Assembly: GCA_013423325.1 (NCBI GenBank) | Contig: BLJB01000164.1 | Span: 62,001-126,000, forward strand | Direction: 5' to 3' | DNA from: Usnea hakonensis | Taxonomy: Eukaryota > Ascomycota > Lecanoromycetes > Lecanorales > Parmeliaceae | DNA length: 64,000 bases | In this document: positions 11,217 to 22,313 of the stretch, piece by piece | Layout of the letters: each line of letters begins with the position of its first letter | How positions within the stretch are numbered: position 1 is the stretch's first letter | The notes under the pieces: generated by a model | Database searches by the model: none | Seen by the model: only the letters and a program-made list of their open reading frames with translations | What the model was told of the DNA's origin: nothing | Program-made: the position numbers and the translations under genes

Positions 11217-11870
11217 GTTTAAGGGCAATCTTGGAGGTGATAATCGGAGACGGCGTAACTTTGGTGGAAGAAAAAGTGCCAAATAGGCAGTATTTGGAGG
11301 GTCCCATCAAAGTATTTAACGGTGACTAGGTCATATGGCGTAGCTTTAAGACTGTCGATGCAAGATGAAATTGTAGGCTTTTCGTTTCCGTTTTGGTAGT
11401 ATGATGCAACCGTTGCAGGAATTTCTGAGACAGCAAAAGTCCAGATGAAGGAGACCGAAGACAACCATCCAAATTAGTTAGCGTCTGAGAATAGGGCCAC
11501 CTTCAACCAGTCTGATGGATCGATCTTCTGTTGGGGGAATTATCATTTGGACGATTTGAATCACAGAGATTGACCCCAGGAATCCAAGCATTCATCTCAA
11601 ATGTAAAAGCGTGTTATAAGTTGGTCTTCAAAAACGCCAAGCCCACTGAGCAATCTACACATAACATGTCACTAGAATTCCGCTAAATCCGTTACCTGCA
11701 CCATTGAATACCCACCTCCTCATGCCTCCCATCCTGTTCGTCTATATCCTCCTTTAAATTACACTGAGCATTTCACTTCTTACCGTATTCGAGGCCCGTC
11801 TCTATAGACGTGGCTAAAGCTGTTACCAGTCTGTTAGAGAAGAACCCAATTATCTGACCTGGCTCAACAC
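11217..11870. promoter_or_regulatory. Shared divergent promoter between HOP1 and the YTH gene
   Basis: This 654-bp region separates the start codons of two divergently transcribed genes, so it must hold both promoters and both 5' UTRs. I looked for a yeast URS1-like TAGCCGCCGA core and did not find a convincing one. No other motif is certain. The minus-strand frame at 11219-11464 does not join to Hop1 and lacks conservation features. Confidence 0.55.
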
Positions 11871-14100
11871 ATGTCTTCAAAGGCGACCCACGTTCGTCAG
11901 CCATTGGGACATTGCCCGGGACCAAAATTTGATTTGTCCACGATGTAAGTAGTGCGGCTTGCAACTACTACCACAGCTTCTATAGATACTGTGTACTTGT
12001 GGACTTGGATAACGGATTCTCGTCTGTGGACCGGGACTTCACCCAGTCCCTAGCGGAAATTCCGTTGCACTCATGCCGATGCTGACAAGATGCAATAGGT
12101 CAGCACCAGCTTCAGAGTACTCCAAGCAAGGAGATACACCCTCCGCGCGGCTCTCAAAACTGGGCTGCGGGTCGAATATTTGCCAGCGATACACGTCAAC
12201 CCAGATGTCGACCAAAGAAGATCTAAATGTCCAGCCTTCTGTTTTTCGAAAGCCGAAGTATATCGAAAACGGTGACCCGTTGAAAGACGAGGAGAAACTC
12301 CTGCAAGGTCTGCCGATCGTCGAGCCCGGAGACGAGGCGCTCAACACCATTAGGAAGGTACCAAGCGATCAGGCTCTCCTGCCGCTCCGATGGGGTAGCT
12401 CTCGCAGGACAACTGGCCGGTCTAAAAGCGGATTGCAGGTTTGTGACCCCTTTCTCATTTCATAAAGAAAGACTGACTCAGAGAATTTGAAGATACTGGT
12501 ACCGAGTAGCAATACGCCAACTTCAATGTTTCTTGGGGGAGCTATGACTGGGAGATCCATCATCTACGCGTACACCTCGTCGTCTTCCTCTTCGAGCGGG
12601 AGAACAACGAGCAGCTTCGGTGCTGTGGGGGACCATCTTACCTCGACTAGATCTGCTGTTTTGCCTAAAGACCGGAACTCATCGAACGAAATAGAGCCCT
12701 CCATCATGAGCGCTAAAGCTCGTAATCGCTCTCCTCTTGCGGATCTAGTTCTCAGCTCAGCGCCTGATGAAGAGCCGTACCCATTGCTAGCTCTGGGTCA
12801 TGTTGGCCCGTGGAAACAACCGTTCACGCCTCAGCTTGTCAAACCCTCGAATCTCTGCACTTTAATTCAACGACGACGATCTCTGACCGACTTGAAAGAA
12901 GTCCCTAAAATTCGAGCATCTTTATTAAGCGCAGAATCGGGAGCTGCAAAACCGCAGGTAGCAGCAAATATGAAGGCACCGAGACCAGATGACTTTCAAG
13001 ATGTCGGGCTAGATGGTCTCATTCGTCCGGATGGTGTCAGCTCCGATGATGCGAAAGACCCACCAGTATGGTCACGCAAAGGTCTTCCATTCGAAGCAAA
13101 CCGTCGAGTTCGAAGCGGGCTGCACGTTCCTGTTGGAAACTCGGAGTACAACCTTGACCCTGATACATTCTCTCTACCCTTTGGAGTAGGTCACACTTTC
13201 TGCTCGATGTTGGAGTCTTTTCAGTAACGGAGTGGCAGTCGAAAGTGTTCATCATGAAGTCGACAAACATCTACAACCTGCGAGCTTCTGTAGAACACAA
13301 GGTCTGGTCTTCGACAAAGGGCGCAAATAAAGTGCTTCAAAATGCTTGGGAAGCCAGGAAGCCAGGGGAGAAGATCGTCTTCATCTTTTCCATTACTCAT
13401 AGGTATGGTGTATCAGTCTGTGAAGAGAACCGCGTTAATCATCCACGCAGTCATAGATACAGTGGAAAATATTGTGGTCTAGCAGAAATGTCGGGGCCTT
13501 TCGATCCACAGAGAGAAGCCAATATCTGGACAGAGGGGCTTCAAGGCAATGAAGGGGTGATCCCAACGCGATGGATTGTTGCCAAAGATGTTGAATTCTC
13601 CGTTTTCGACGACTTGAAATACAATGACAAACCTGTCAGCCAATTAAGACACTGTAATACGCAAGTAGGATCCTCACCGGTCAACACCACTGTGCTTACG
13701 AGATTGGTTTTTTAGGGTTCCTGGCGAAGCAGGTCGAAACTTGATACAGAGATACTTTGAAGCTGAGCACTCAGCGACCGCAGTCATCCATCCGAAGACG
13801 GAGCTTGTACCTTCTACCCCGGACCGGGGAAATAGGCGATCGAACCTCCAGGGCGCTTCTAATCTCGGCAGACATGTTGCTGGAAGACTCCAGTCCCATC
13901 GAAAAGCACCGACCCCGAGCCCTAGGCAATCAGCTGCGGCATACTGGGCCTATTCTGGAAATGCTACATTGAATCACAGAAGTCCGCCTGCCCAATTTCA
14001 TTATCCTGCCCAATTTCATTATGGCAGCGTCGCGAGTAGCAGGGAGGATCCTACCTCGTACTCAATGTACGGGTACGGTTCCTCTCCACCTTGGTATTGA
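11871..14100 (+). CDS. YTH-domain protein (m6A RNA reader family)
   Basis: Six exons: 11871-11944, 12099-12438, 12484-13185, 13239-13402, 13451-13660, 13716-14100; 624 residues. The YTH domain spans about 373-512: KVFIMKSTNIYNLRAS, HKVWSSTKGANKVL, KIVFIFSI, KYCGLAEMSGPFD, RWIVAKDV and PVSQLRHCNT. Two cage tryptophans are evident (about W395 and W453). YTH proteins bind N6-methyladenosine in RNA; in yeast the single YTH protein acts in meiosis. The N-terminal 370 residues are disordered and Ser/Pro-rich. The last intron (13661-13715) needs a GC donor, GCAAGT, because no GT gives the right frame. The C-terminal tail holds a duplicated PAQFHY. The first exon rests on a perfect GTAAGT donor and frame match, so the start is good but not certain. 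Confidence 0.88.
13661..13715 (+). other. GC-AG intron in the YTH gene
   Basis: This 55-nt intron starts GCAAGT and ends TTTTTTAG. It joins AC to G, restoring HCNT-VPGEAGRNL in register with other YTH domains. The nearby GT (three bases later) gives a frameshift. Confidence 0.75.
13987..14022 (+). repeat. 18-bp perfect tandem duplication inside the YTH gene
   Basis: CCTGCCCAATTTCATTAT occurs twice in a row and encodes PAQFHY twice in the disordered C-terminal tail. Confidence 0.95.
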
Positions 14101-15152
14101 TTTGAGAAAAGGGAAGGGAGATAAATTGCGGAAAATGATAGGATGTGGTTGCCTTTCGACAGTGAGCCGAAGCATGTACTAGCTCCAGGATGAGTGTTTG
14201 AATGTTCAGTTGGAGGAAAGGAGATTCGAATATTGACCTTGAAGCAGAACCCAAGCCTGCAGGCGTCATCGCATGGAGCTTCTACGAGGTCAACAAGTCT
14301 CAGGTATTAGATCTAGGCTTTTAAGACAAATGCAGGGACAAGACTTGGCTTGATGTAAAAAGAAAAATTTGTTGGCAAATTGAATAAATGTAATCTCCTT
14401 TGCAGTCTGACAATCAGGTAATTTATTACGGTCTGACAAATATATTATTCTCATAGAGAAGGTGAGATGCAAGTAAGCTCTAAAAAGAAAAGGTAAGGTA
14501 GGTACTTAAGTTCAGTTGTTGTGCTCGAATGAGGCGTAAGTAAAATACGTACCGTACCACCTGATTTAATTTTAAGTGCGTTGGTTCAGCCGCGCTCCGT
14601 CACCGCTCTCCGGGCAGCCCCCCCCCTCTCTCCCTCTCAGCAACAAGAGAAGACTCCGTAACTTGCCTACCTTATGTACTCGTATGACAAGACTTCTTTT
14701 CTTTTTTTCTTACTCTAGCTCCAGCACTCTTTTTCTCCCTCCTTCATTCCCTCTTATTCTCTCCAGTGTATGCTATGTCCCTATGGACTCATGGTAGATA
14801 CCTTATCCAAAAAGGTTTATTAAGCGGCCAAACATTCGTCCTCGGTGCTCACACGAAACGCCACTGTTCTCGGCTCAAGCCTCCCACGAGATACCGTTAA
14901 TCGGCTCGCGCGAGGACTTCCAACCTTTTCCTGCATATGCGATTTCCCCCCACCCGGCTTCTCTCCACCGCTCCACCCTTGACTTCTTACCTACACCACT
15001 TGCCATCTCCCGGCTCACCGAACAAGGACGTGAACACCTGAACATGACGGGGGAGTAGCTTTCCACACGAGAGCCAAGTCAAGTGCAACGCGCACTCGCT
15101 CGTGTCATCTACGTGTCTTACTCTACGGCCTCTTTCCCCTCAACACGGCTCT
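14101..15152. promoter_or_regulatory. Promoter and long 5' leader of the Cdc4-like gene
   Basis: This 1.05-kb stretch lies downstream of the YTH gene and upstream of the Cdc4-like gene, both on the plus strand. From about 14690 to 14770 it is very CT-rich (runs of TTTCTTTTTTTCTT and TCTCCCTCC), typical of fungal core promoters. A block with AAGGTAAGGTAGGTAC sits near 14490. The short frames are not conserved. Confidence 0.45.
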
Positions 15153-18100
15153 ATGGTATCTCGTCCGACCATGAATCCTACCCCTCGAGGTCTTGAACCC
15201 GTCCATTCCCCGCAAACGAAGGCGAGCTCATCGACGATGCCGACAGGCCAGACCCTGCAGAAAGAAGCACTACAGCCGCTAGAGGATATTCGATCGGAAG
15301 ACGTGCTGGGACAATTTTCCTACGCTCCAGCTACTCAGACTACCGTCGTTACTACTACTACAACCACGACCACCAATTTCCCTCCCATAATGATGAAGGC
15401 CCCCCAGCATTTGTATGACTTGGATCCAAAGCTATATCCCTTGGCTTCCTCGCCAACCCCTACGGCTATTAGGAAATTGTGCTTCGATGTAGACGGGACA
15501 CCAACATTATTCCAGGAAGCAGACGACACGCTTGAAACCCTAGAAAAGGTGTGTGAACCTATGAGATATATTTTGGGCCTGGTGACAGAGTCTGTTAGCT
15601 AATGCTCTGTGTTTCTTCACAGCTCAAGCATCAGCAAAGAGCTTTGACAGCTTCTCACGGCGCCTTACGATCCGTTGCAAAATCTGACCATGCTTTTGAG
15701 AGATCCGGGCCCGAAGATTTTCGGAAACAAGGCTCAGATGCTTTATCAAGTCAGCAAACTTCCAACACTTACTCAAATAGCAGGCGAAAGCGATCGGCCT
15801 CACCAGTATCTATCTCGGAAGCCGTTACGCTGGCTAGCGGGCATGGCTCACGCAAGAAAAGATTAGTCTCCGGAGGAAGAACGAGCTCCGGTCTGGGAAA
15901 CACTGACATTGCAAGACCGAAACCTTTGCAATCGAAATTGCAAATCGTTCAAACATCAACACCGGTAACCCCACGTCTTGGTAGGGGCGATACTATTCAC
16001 AGTCAAAAATCTCCAGTGTGGCGCTCAGAAGCAATAGAGGAGCACGAAATAGAGGATCAGGCACCAAGCACTTTTGATAGGTCTGTAACAACTCAAGGTG
16101 ATCCTCAGATTATGAGTCCTAGGTCAGAAACCACAAGAGGAGTCACGGGTCATGAGGACGATGTTGTTCATCATGAAAACGATATCATTGAAGATTCAGA
16201 AGTCCAGTCGGCATGGCGGGACCTCGGCATTGGATCCGCCATGACTCCTCGCATGGAGAACGATGAAGACGAGACATTTCCACAATTCCGACAGCCAGAT
16301 CGTCCAAGACCAAGTATACTCGATACGACTGCTGCACAGGATGTTAGCCTACCTAGCCCAAGTCTTTCTCCAGTCACTGCGGCGGCGAACATGCAGAGTC
16401 GCAGAGGGTATTTCGAGCAACCAATATTGGGACGTACAAACGCCAACGGAAGTTTTCATTCTCTACTCTCTCAGAGCCAGAACAGCATCGGATCAAGCAC
16501 TTCCGACGAAACTTTACCCAATGCTCAGAAATTGGGGGCCTCAGAACCAGCACCCAATGTATTGGCCAACGTCGATCCCCAGATCTCTACACGATCTCTC
16601 TCGAGCTTGCCGGCGATGGTTGATACCTTCGAAGCCATGCCCGAGGAAATGAAAAGCTATCTCATGTACCAGTTCTTACGTCGCTGCTCAAAGCCTGTAC
16701 TTCATTTTGTCGCTGACGTGGTTAACCCGGCTCTCAAGTGCGATTTTCTTAGGCTTCTCCCAGTGGAACTTTGTCTCAGCGTGATTGGCAATCTAGATGT
16801 CAAAACGCTTTGCCGTGCCGCTCAAGTTTCGAAGAGATGGAGACAACTTATTGACTCCTCCGAGAAGATATGGAAGCGTCTTTTTGATGCTGACAATTAC
16901 ATTTTACCGGAAGGCGAGCTTCCAAGGGCCATCCGTGAGGGATGGGGCTGGCAATCTGAATCTCAAACAGAAGACTATGAAAAGGATCTTAGTGCTTTTT
17001 CGACGAACCACTCGGATACAGATTTGTCGGTCTCATCACGTATGTATCGAGAGCACTCAGGCACAAGTCAATTTGCACCCTCCCAGAGTGGATCTGTGAC
17101 TCCACAGACCAAGAGATCAAAACGAAAAGCAAAAACGAGGTCGAAGCCAGCCAGTCGTAAGCACCACAAGAAACTTCATTTGACCTCGGTCGATTCAATA
17201 GATGTCGAAGACGAAGTCATACTGGACATGGCATCGTCGGACGGTCCGTACGCAGCTGCCAATGCAGCCGCTGCAGCAGTACCATATCCTCGAATTGGAA
17301 TACCGAGTCTAAAGAATTTGCATCTATTCAAGTCGATCTACATGAGGCATCACATCATTCGTAAAACTTGGATGCAAGACGAGGTCACACCTCGCCATAT
17401 AGCTTTCAGAGCACACCAAAGGCATGTGGTGACTTGCTTGCAATTTGACGCGGATAAGATTCTCACAGGCAGTGATGATTCAAACATCAACGTCTATGAT
17501 ACAAAGACCGGCGCCCTCCGAGCTAAACTTGAGGGACACGAGGGAGGCGTCTGGGCATTGCAGTACGAAGGTAATGTCCTGGTCTCCGGTTCCACCGATC
17601 GGACCGTCCGAGTCTGGGACATTGAGAAGGGTAAATGCACACAAGTTTTCCAAGGGCACACATCTACTGTACGATGCTTGCAAATCCTGATGCCCACGCC
17701 TGTTGAAGGCAAGATACCAGATCAAATGATGCCGAAACAGCCACTCATTATCACTGGTTCCCGAGATTCAAACCTTCGAGTGTGGAAATTGCCAAAGCCT
17801 GGGGACGCTCCACTATTTCAAACAGGACCGGCACCAGATGAAAACGCGGACTGTAAATACTTCGTCCGTACTCTCGCTGGTCACCATCATTCGGTTCGCG
17901 CAATTGCCGCTCACGCTGATACACTCGTCAGTGGAAGTTACGATTGCAGCGTACGAGTATGGAAAATATCAACGGGTGAAACTATCCATCGTCTACAAGG
18001 GCACACTCAAAAAGTGTATAGTGTCGTCCTAGACAACAAACGGAAGCGCTGTATCAGTGGTTCAATGGACAACCTAGTCAAGGTGTGGTCGCTCGAAACG

Positions 18101-18638
18101 GGGACCGTGTTGTTCAATCTCGAAGGACATTCATCTCTTGTTGGTCTTCTGGATTTGCAGCAGGATCGTCTTGTCTCTGCCGCGGCTGACTCGACATTGC
18201 GAATATGGGACCCGGAAAATGGCCATTGCAGGAGCACTTTGAGTGCGCATACTGGTGCGATCACTTGCTTCCAGCACGATGGCCAGAAAGTCATTTCTGG
18301 TTCAGATCGAACTCTGAAGATGTGGGACGTGGCAACTGGCGAATTTGTTAAAGATCTGTTGACCGATCTAAGCGGAGTATGGCAAGTCAAATTCAATGAG
18401 CGAAGATGCGTTGCTGCTGTTCAACGAAACAATTTAACCTATATCGAGGTAAGATTTCCAAAGCACATGCGCTCGATAATGTATTAATGACTGCATTTAG
18501 GTTCTGGACTTCGGTGCCTCGAGAGACGGTGTTCCAGGACACAAGCGAGGCCGGCGTATAGTCGTCAACGTGGAGGGCCATGAAGTTTCTGACCCTCATG
18601 ACACCTCTGCCGATGCCGACATCATTGCCGAAGACTAG
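15153..18638 (+). CDS. Cdc4/Fbw7-type F-box and WD40 protein (SCF ubiquitin ligase adaptor)
   Basis: Three exons: 15153-15548, 15623-18448 and 18501-18638, giving 1119 residues. The F-box lies at about 505-552 (LRLLPVELCLSVIGNLDVKTLCRAAQVSKRWRQL). WD40 repeats run from about 729 to 1060. Seven are clear, each with a G-H start and a W-D/W-K/V-Y-D end, for example VRVWDIEKGKCTQVFQGH; a degenerate eighth (SGVWQVKFNERRCVAA) closes the propeller, as in yeast Cdc4. A basic patch (KRSKRKAKTRSK) may be nuclear. The protein should recruit phosphorylated substrates such as CDK inhibitors to the SCF complex. The long N-terminus is disordered, with a Thr run encoded by ACT/ACA repeats at about 15346. ATG 15153 is the first in frame; ATG 15171 is an alternative. 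Confidence 0.93.
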
Positions 18639-19782
18639 TCTACATTATTCTGCGTTCCGAGTCCCTCCCTTCCCAGCCGACTGCATATCTTACGGGCTCC
18701 AGCCCTTACACAATAAACGATTTTCACTGCATGAATTTTTTTGTTCTCTCCAATTGCATAGCCTGCCTATATCCTAAGCAAGATACCCGAAACGCTCTAG
18801 ACGATATCGATACACCACGAATAGCATCATTCTTCATAGAGGAGCATACTTATCAATAGTAAATTTAGCAAACATCGCGTGATCAAGAATTGTCCGAGTA
18901 CTCGTTTCGTTCCCGCCTACTTGTTCGTGCATGCCCGCCTCGATAGAAGAAGGGCGATTCTCGTTGCATGCAAAACCAGGACCGAGGAGATTCCGAAATA
19001 CTCAGCAAAGCAGTCATAGTAGTACGTTGGCGGGTTAGTACTCTGTGTTGTGCTCTTCGCTCCTGCCCTGTGGTCTGTGACTCAATTGTCCTGTGGCTTC
19101 ATTGACGGTCGATTGAAGCTATAAACAGCCAATATCGCTTTGATTCCTGCCTGGCATTCATTGGATTTTGAGAGAGATTGCTGCCGCAAGAAGTCTGCGC
19201 TCTCTTGGATTTGGATGTTGCCGCGAAGTTATACATATACGTTTCAACACATACATTATAACACTAGTGCTTTTTCCAATTCTATATTCACTCCATTTCT
19301 GTCTTCTTCAATAACATTTCCATTCTCATAGCAAGCTTTGCAATAGATTGACCAACCCCTACCAGACTGGACCTTTGCAAAAAGGGGTGCTACAATTCTG
19401 TTTTTTTCACCTTGCTAGCCGGAAGCTCTGGGATCACTATTCAGAATACTTTCTGTCTGACATTTGAGACAGGCGTAGTCAGTCTCATCTTGTTCACATC
19501 CCGTTGCATTGATGTCTTATTCACAAAACACTCTCTGCTACTTCCATCTCCTTCCGGCTCAGAGCTTTCTCGCCTCCCCAATCTTCAATCACTCTGGAGC
19601 AATTTCTGACCACCAGCCACTGCCCTTACTCCTCGCTTCACTAGAGCAATGTGGATCTCTCATCCACACTGTGAATATCGCTCCACTTTCTCTCCTCCTC
19701 GGTATTACCCCCGTGCTCTTCACCTACCTCTCTCCTCTGGCCCAAACGAGTGAGCTTGGTTTCTAACCCATCAACAGCATCG
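18639..19782. other. Intergenic, 1.1 kb, promoter/5' leader of the small downstream gene
   Basis: Gene-free between two plus-strand genes. The right half (about 19250-19740) is CT-rich, as in fungal transcription start regions. No RNA gene, repeat or recognisable coding exon was found. Confidence 0.4.
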
Positions 19783-20208
19783 ATGGATCCGACTCCTACA
19801 GCTAACCCTCACGCCGAGCTCGTCACAGAAGACTTCGAAGAATGTCGTTCACCCGAGACTCCAGCTCGAAAGTGGCCGTCTCCAATGCCTCTAGAGTCGA
19901 AGCTTGGAGAAGGATCAGAGCAACGTGGTATGAGGCAACCTGCAACCAATCAGGATACGGATTATCCCCAAGAGGATGGGTTTGCTGACGTCTTATATGA
20001 AGAAGGCTATGAAGAGGGTGTTATGCGAGGGAGTCGTCGGATTTGGTTGCCGGGCTTGGCTAATGATAGTGGAGATATCATCAGCCGAGGTCAGCAAACG
20101 TCCGTATTTGAAGACACAGAGAAGTTGAAATTGGCACGAGGCTGCACTCTGCCGAGTCTGAAGGACCTTGGTCTTGATATATACTTCAAGAAGCGGATTG
20201 ATGACTGA
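19783..20208 (+). CDS. Small acidic hypothetical protein, 141 aa
   Basis: Single frame from ATG 19783 (MDPTPTANPH). The frame is open a little upstream but without another ATG. The product is acidic (repeated Glu/Asp, for example YEEGYEEG) with an ordered-looking C-terminal half (RRIWLPGLANDSGD, LPSLKDLGLDIYFKKRIDD). There is no signal peptide, membrane segment or known domain. Support comes from composition, from a CT-rich leader upstream and from a position in an otherwise empty interval. I do not recognise the family, and a chance frame is possible. Confidence 0.5.
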   Translation: MDPTPTANPHAELVTEDFEECRSPETPARKWPSPMPLESKLGEGSEQRGMRQPATNQDTDYPQEDGFADVLYEEGYEEGVMRGSRRIWLPGLANDSGDIISRGQQTSVFEDTEKLKLARGCTLPSLKDLGLDIYFKKRIDD

Positions 20209-20735
20209 TTTTGGGGTTGGGACCGAAGCGGGTTTTACTCCACGAGGGCGCTCATTATTGATACAAGCAGCTGATAATGGCGGGCAAATAAGCAAGAAGA
20301 ACGCTTTCCACGTCGAAAAAAAATTCAGCTGTTTAGGATGTCTTTGAAAATATTGCTATTACCTATAGAGGATTTTGCAAGACTTCATGGGATAAGGACT
20401 TTCGCTTATCGAGAGTCTGGGGGCCAGACCTATTTAACTGACATCTCGAGGATAGCAGCACGATTGAAGTTCAATTGCTGCGCATTCAGGAAGTCAAATC
20501 CACGAGGGTTGCTGATCTGAAAGGCGCAGGGTCCGCTTCACGGATGATGTTTACATCCGTTGATTTGGGATAACGATTGTTCATTGGCTGAGAAATAGAG
20601 AAAGCCCACCCGGGATACTCACTGGAGAAGACAACGCGATCTTCATCATGAATCGTATCGGGAGTCTTCCCAGTGGTAATTCCATCATCTACTACCGATA
20701 CTCCAATTCATATCATGATTCCATGGCTAAATGAC
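20209..20735. other. Intergenic between converging genes
   Basis: This is a 527-bp gap between the small hypothetical gene (plus) and the EngB-family gene (minus). Their 3' ends face each other, so it should hold 3' UTRs. No other feature was seen. Confidence 0.4.
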
Positions 20736-21798
20736 TTAAGGTAATATGGGCAGCGGAACGTTCGCTCGCGTATGATAATTAGCGTCCAAGGAGTCTGGAT
20801 GGATAGTGTTTCCTGTAAGGACACCGTCATTTAGCGTATCAGTCGACATCTCCGACGGTAGAAGCTTCCTCTTTCTGTCACTAAGGCCTGTAGCTGCAAG
20901 AACTGCCCATCTAACGTTGCCGATACCGAGCTTCTTCCCGTTGAGGGTTGTCTCGGCACTGCATGTCACTATCTCGCCGAGAGCTTCTGGGCCGTCTCCA
21001 ATCCCAGGTTGAATCTTGCTTCTCAATTGGCCACAAATATCATCCAGCTGCGGAAAACTTCGCTCCATGTTGGCTAAAGACGGGCGAGACTTTTTGAATA
21101 GTACCCGATCCACCTTCGACAATATAATTTGATGAGAGATTGCATTCTGACGAAACAATGAAAGTATCATTTCATCTGAGCTTTTGAGACCGTGTAATGC
21201 ATCAACCAGTAAAAAAGCTCGCCGTAGCCTACGCACTGTCAGCTAATCGTAGTTGCTTCCAACACTCTGTAGCTATCGCGTACTGCTTCCTATTGACAAG
21301 ATATTTCATGATCTCCGGTCCCCATTCTTCTTGACTGCCTTTTCCATAGCCTGGCATGTCTAATACTGCCAACTTGCCCAGATTTCCATGTCCATCTTCC
21401 CCTCCAACTGCGAAAATATTCATTGATCTCGTTCTTCCTGGCTTGCTGCTCGTATGACATATCTTCTGGCCCATCAAAGCGTTGAGAAGACTGGACTTCC
21501 CGACGTTAGACCTTCCAAGGAAAGCTACCTCAGGCATTGCACTGTTGTCCATCGTTCGAAACTTGCTTGCAGAGAACATTAGCTTTGGGGGTGCTGCACC
21601 GAAAAAGATTTCAGCCCGGCGAAGCTGGGTAGCTGTTGGTGGGGCTGTGTCCCAGTAAGAAGCAAGCCCACGATCGGAAGCGTCGATAGGGCCATGGTGA
21701 GGGGGAGCTACGTATGCGCGGCATAACCTCAGTTCCTTAGTTGCCGCAGGAGCATATCTCCAACTAAGTTGATGCAATTGGTGGAGTCTCGATGACAT
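20736..21798 (-). CDS. EngB/YihA-family GTPase (probably mitochondrial)
   Basis: Two exons: 21798-21284 and 21228-20736, 335 residues. The 55-nt intron joins NRKQ to LRRAFLLVDALHG, a conserved EngB junction; the acceptor is the second AG (GCGTAG), because the first gives a stop. GTPase motifs are visible: P-loop GRSNVGKSS (about 95-103), a G2 Thr in GRTRS, G3 DMPGYG and G4 SKVD. EngB GTPases act in assembly of the large ribosomal subunit in bacteria. The eukaryotic copies are organellar, and the Arg/Leu-rich N-terminus (SSRLHQLHQLSWRYAPAATKELRLCR) fits a mitochondrial presequence. It is divergent from Aha1, 515 bp away. Confidence 0.92.
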
Positions 21799-22313
21799 AG
21801 AATTACATGCGTTGAGATTAGTAGATCATGAAATGTACGACAGTTCTGCCCAAACCTCACTTTTCTATTTAGGGCTGAGCTGGCGGGCTTGGCAGGCTCT
21901 CGGAGAGCTTTCGAGGTTCACTCCGCAGGAATTCTTCTAGAGCTTTCCACCTCCCCCATTGATTTTCTTCCTCTCTACAACGACATTCTTCTGTTGCTCC
22001 TTATTGCTCCGAGGAGAGCAGCGGAAATTGTCACTGGCGAAAGGAAGTTCACGACCTTGTCGATCTTTTTAAGAGTAAGCCTCACCACTGTCCACTTCGT
22101 TTTAGTCACATTCAATACAAGATGATACATTCAGCTGGCACCAGTCATAGAAGACTTGTACTCTTTTTGTGCTGATTAGCTTTGTTGGAGCTTAGCTCTT
22201 CATTTATCTGATTCTTACCTAGTCCCTCTTGTTCTCTCAGTCTTGGGATATAATTGACTCCCTAGCTGATCGCACAAGCCAGGTTTCCATACTTCAGCCG
22301 AGATTTGCTCAGC
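21799..22313. promoter_or_regulatory. Divergent promoter between the EngB-like GTPase and Aha1
   Basis: 515 bp between two start codons pointing away from each other. I looked for heat-shock-element-like GAA/TTC arrays because Aha1 is an Hsp90 co-chaperone; scattered TTC/GAA triplets exist (for example around 21893-21945), but no clean array is seen. Confidence 0.45.
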
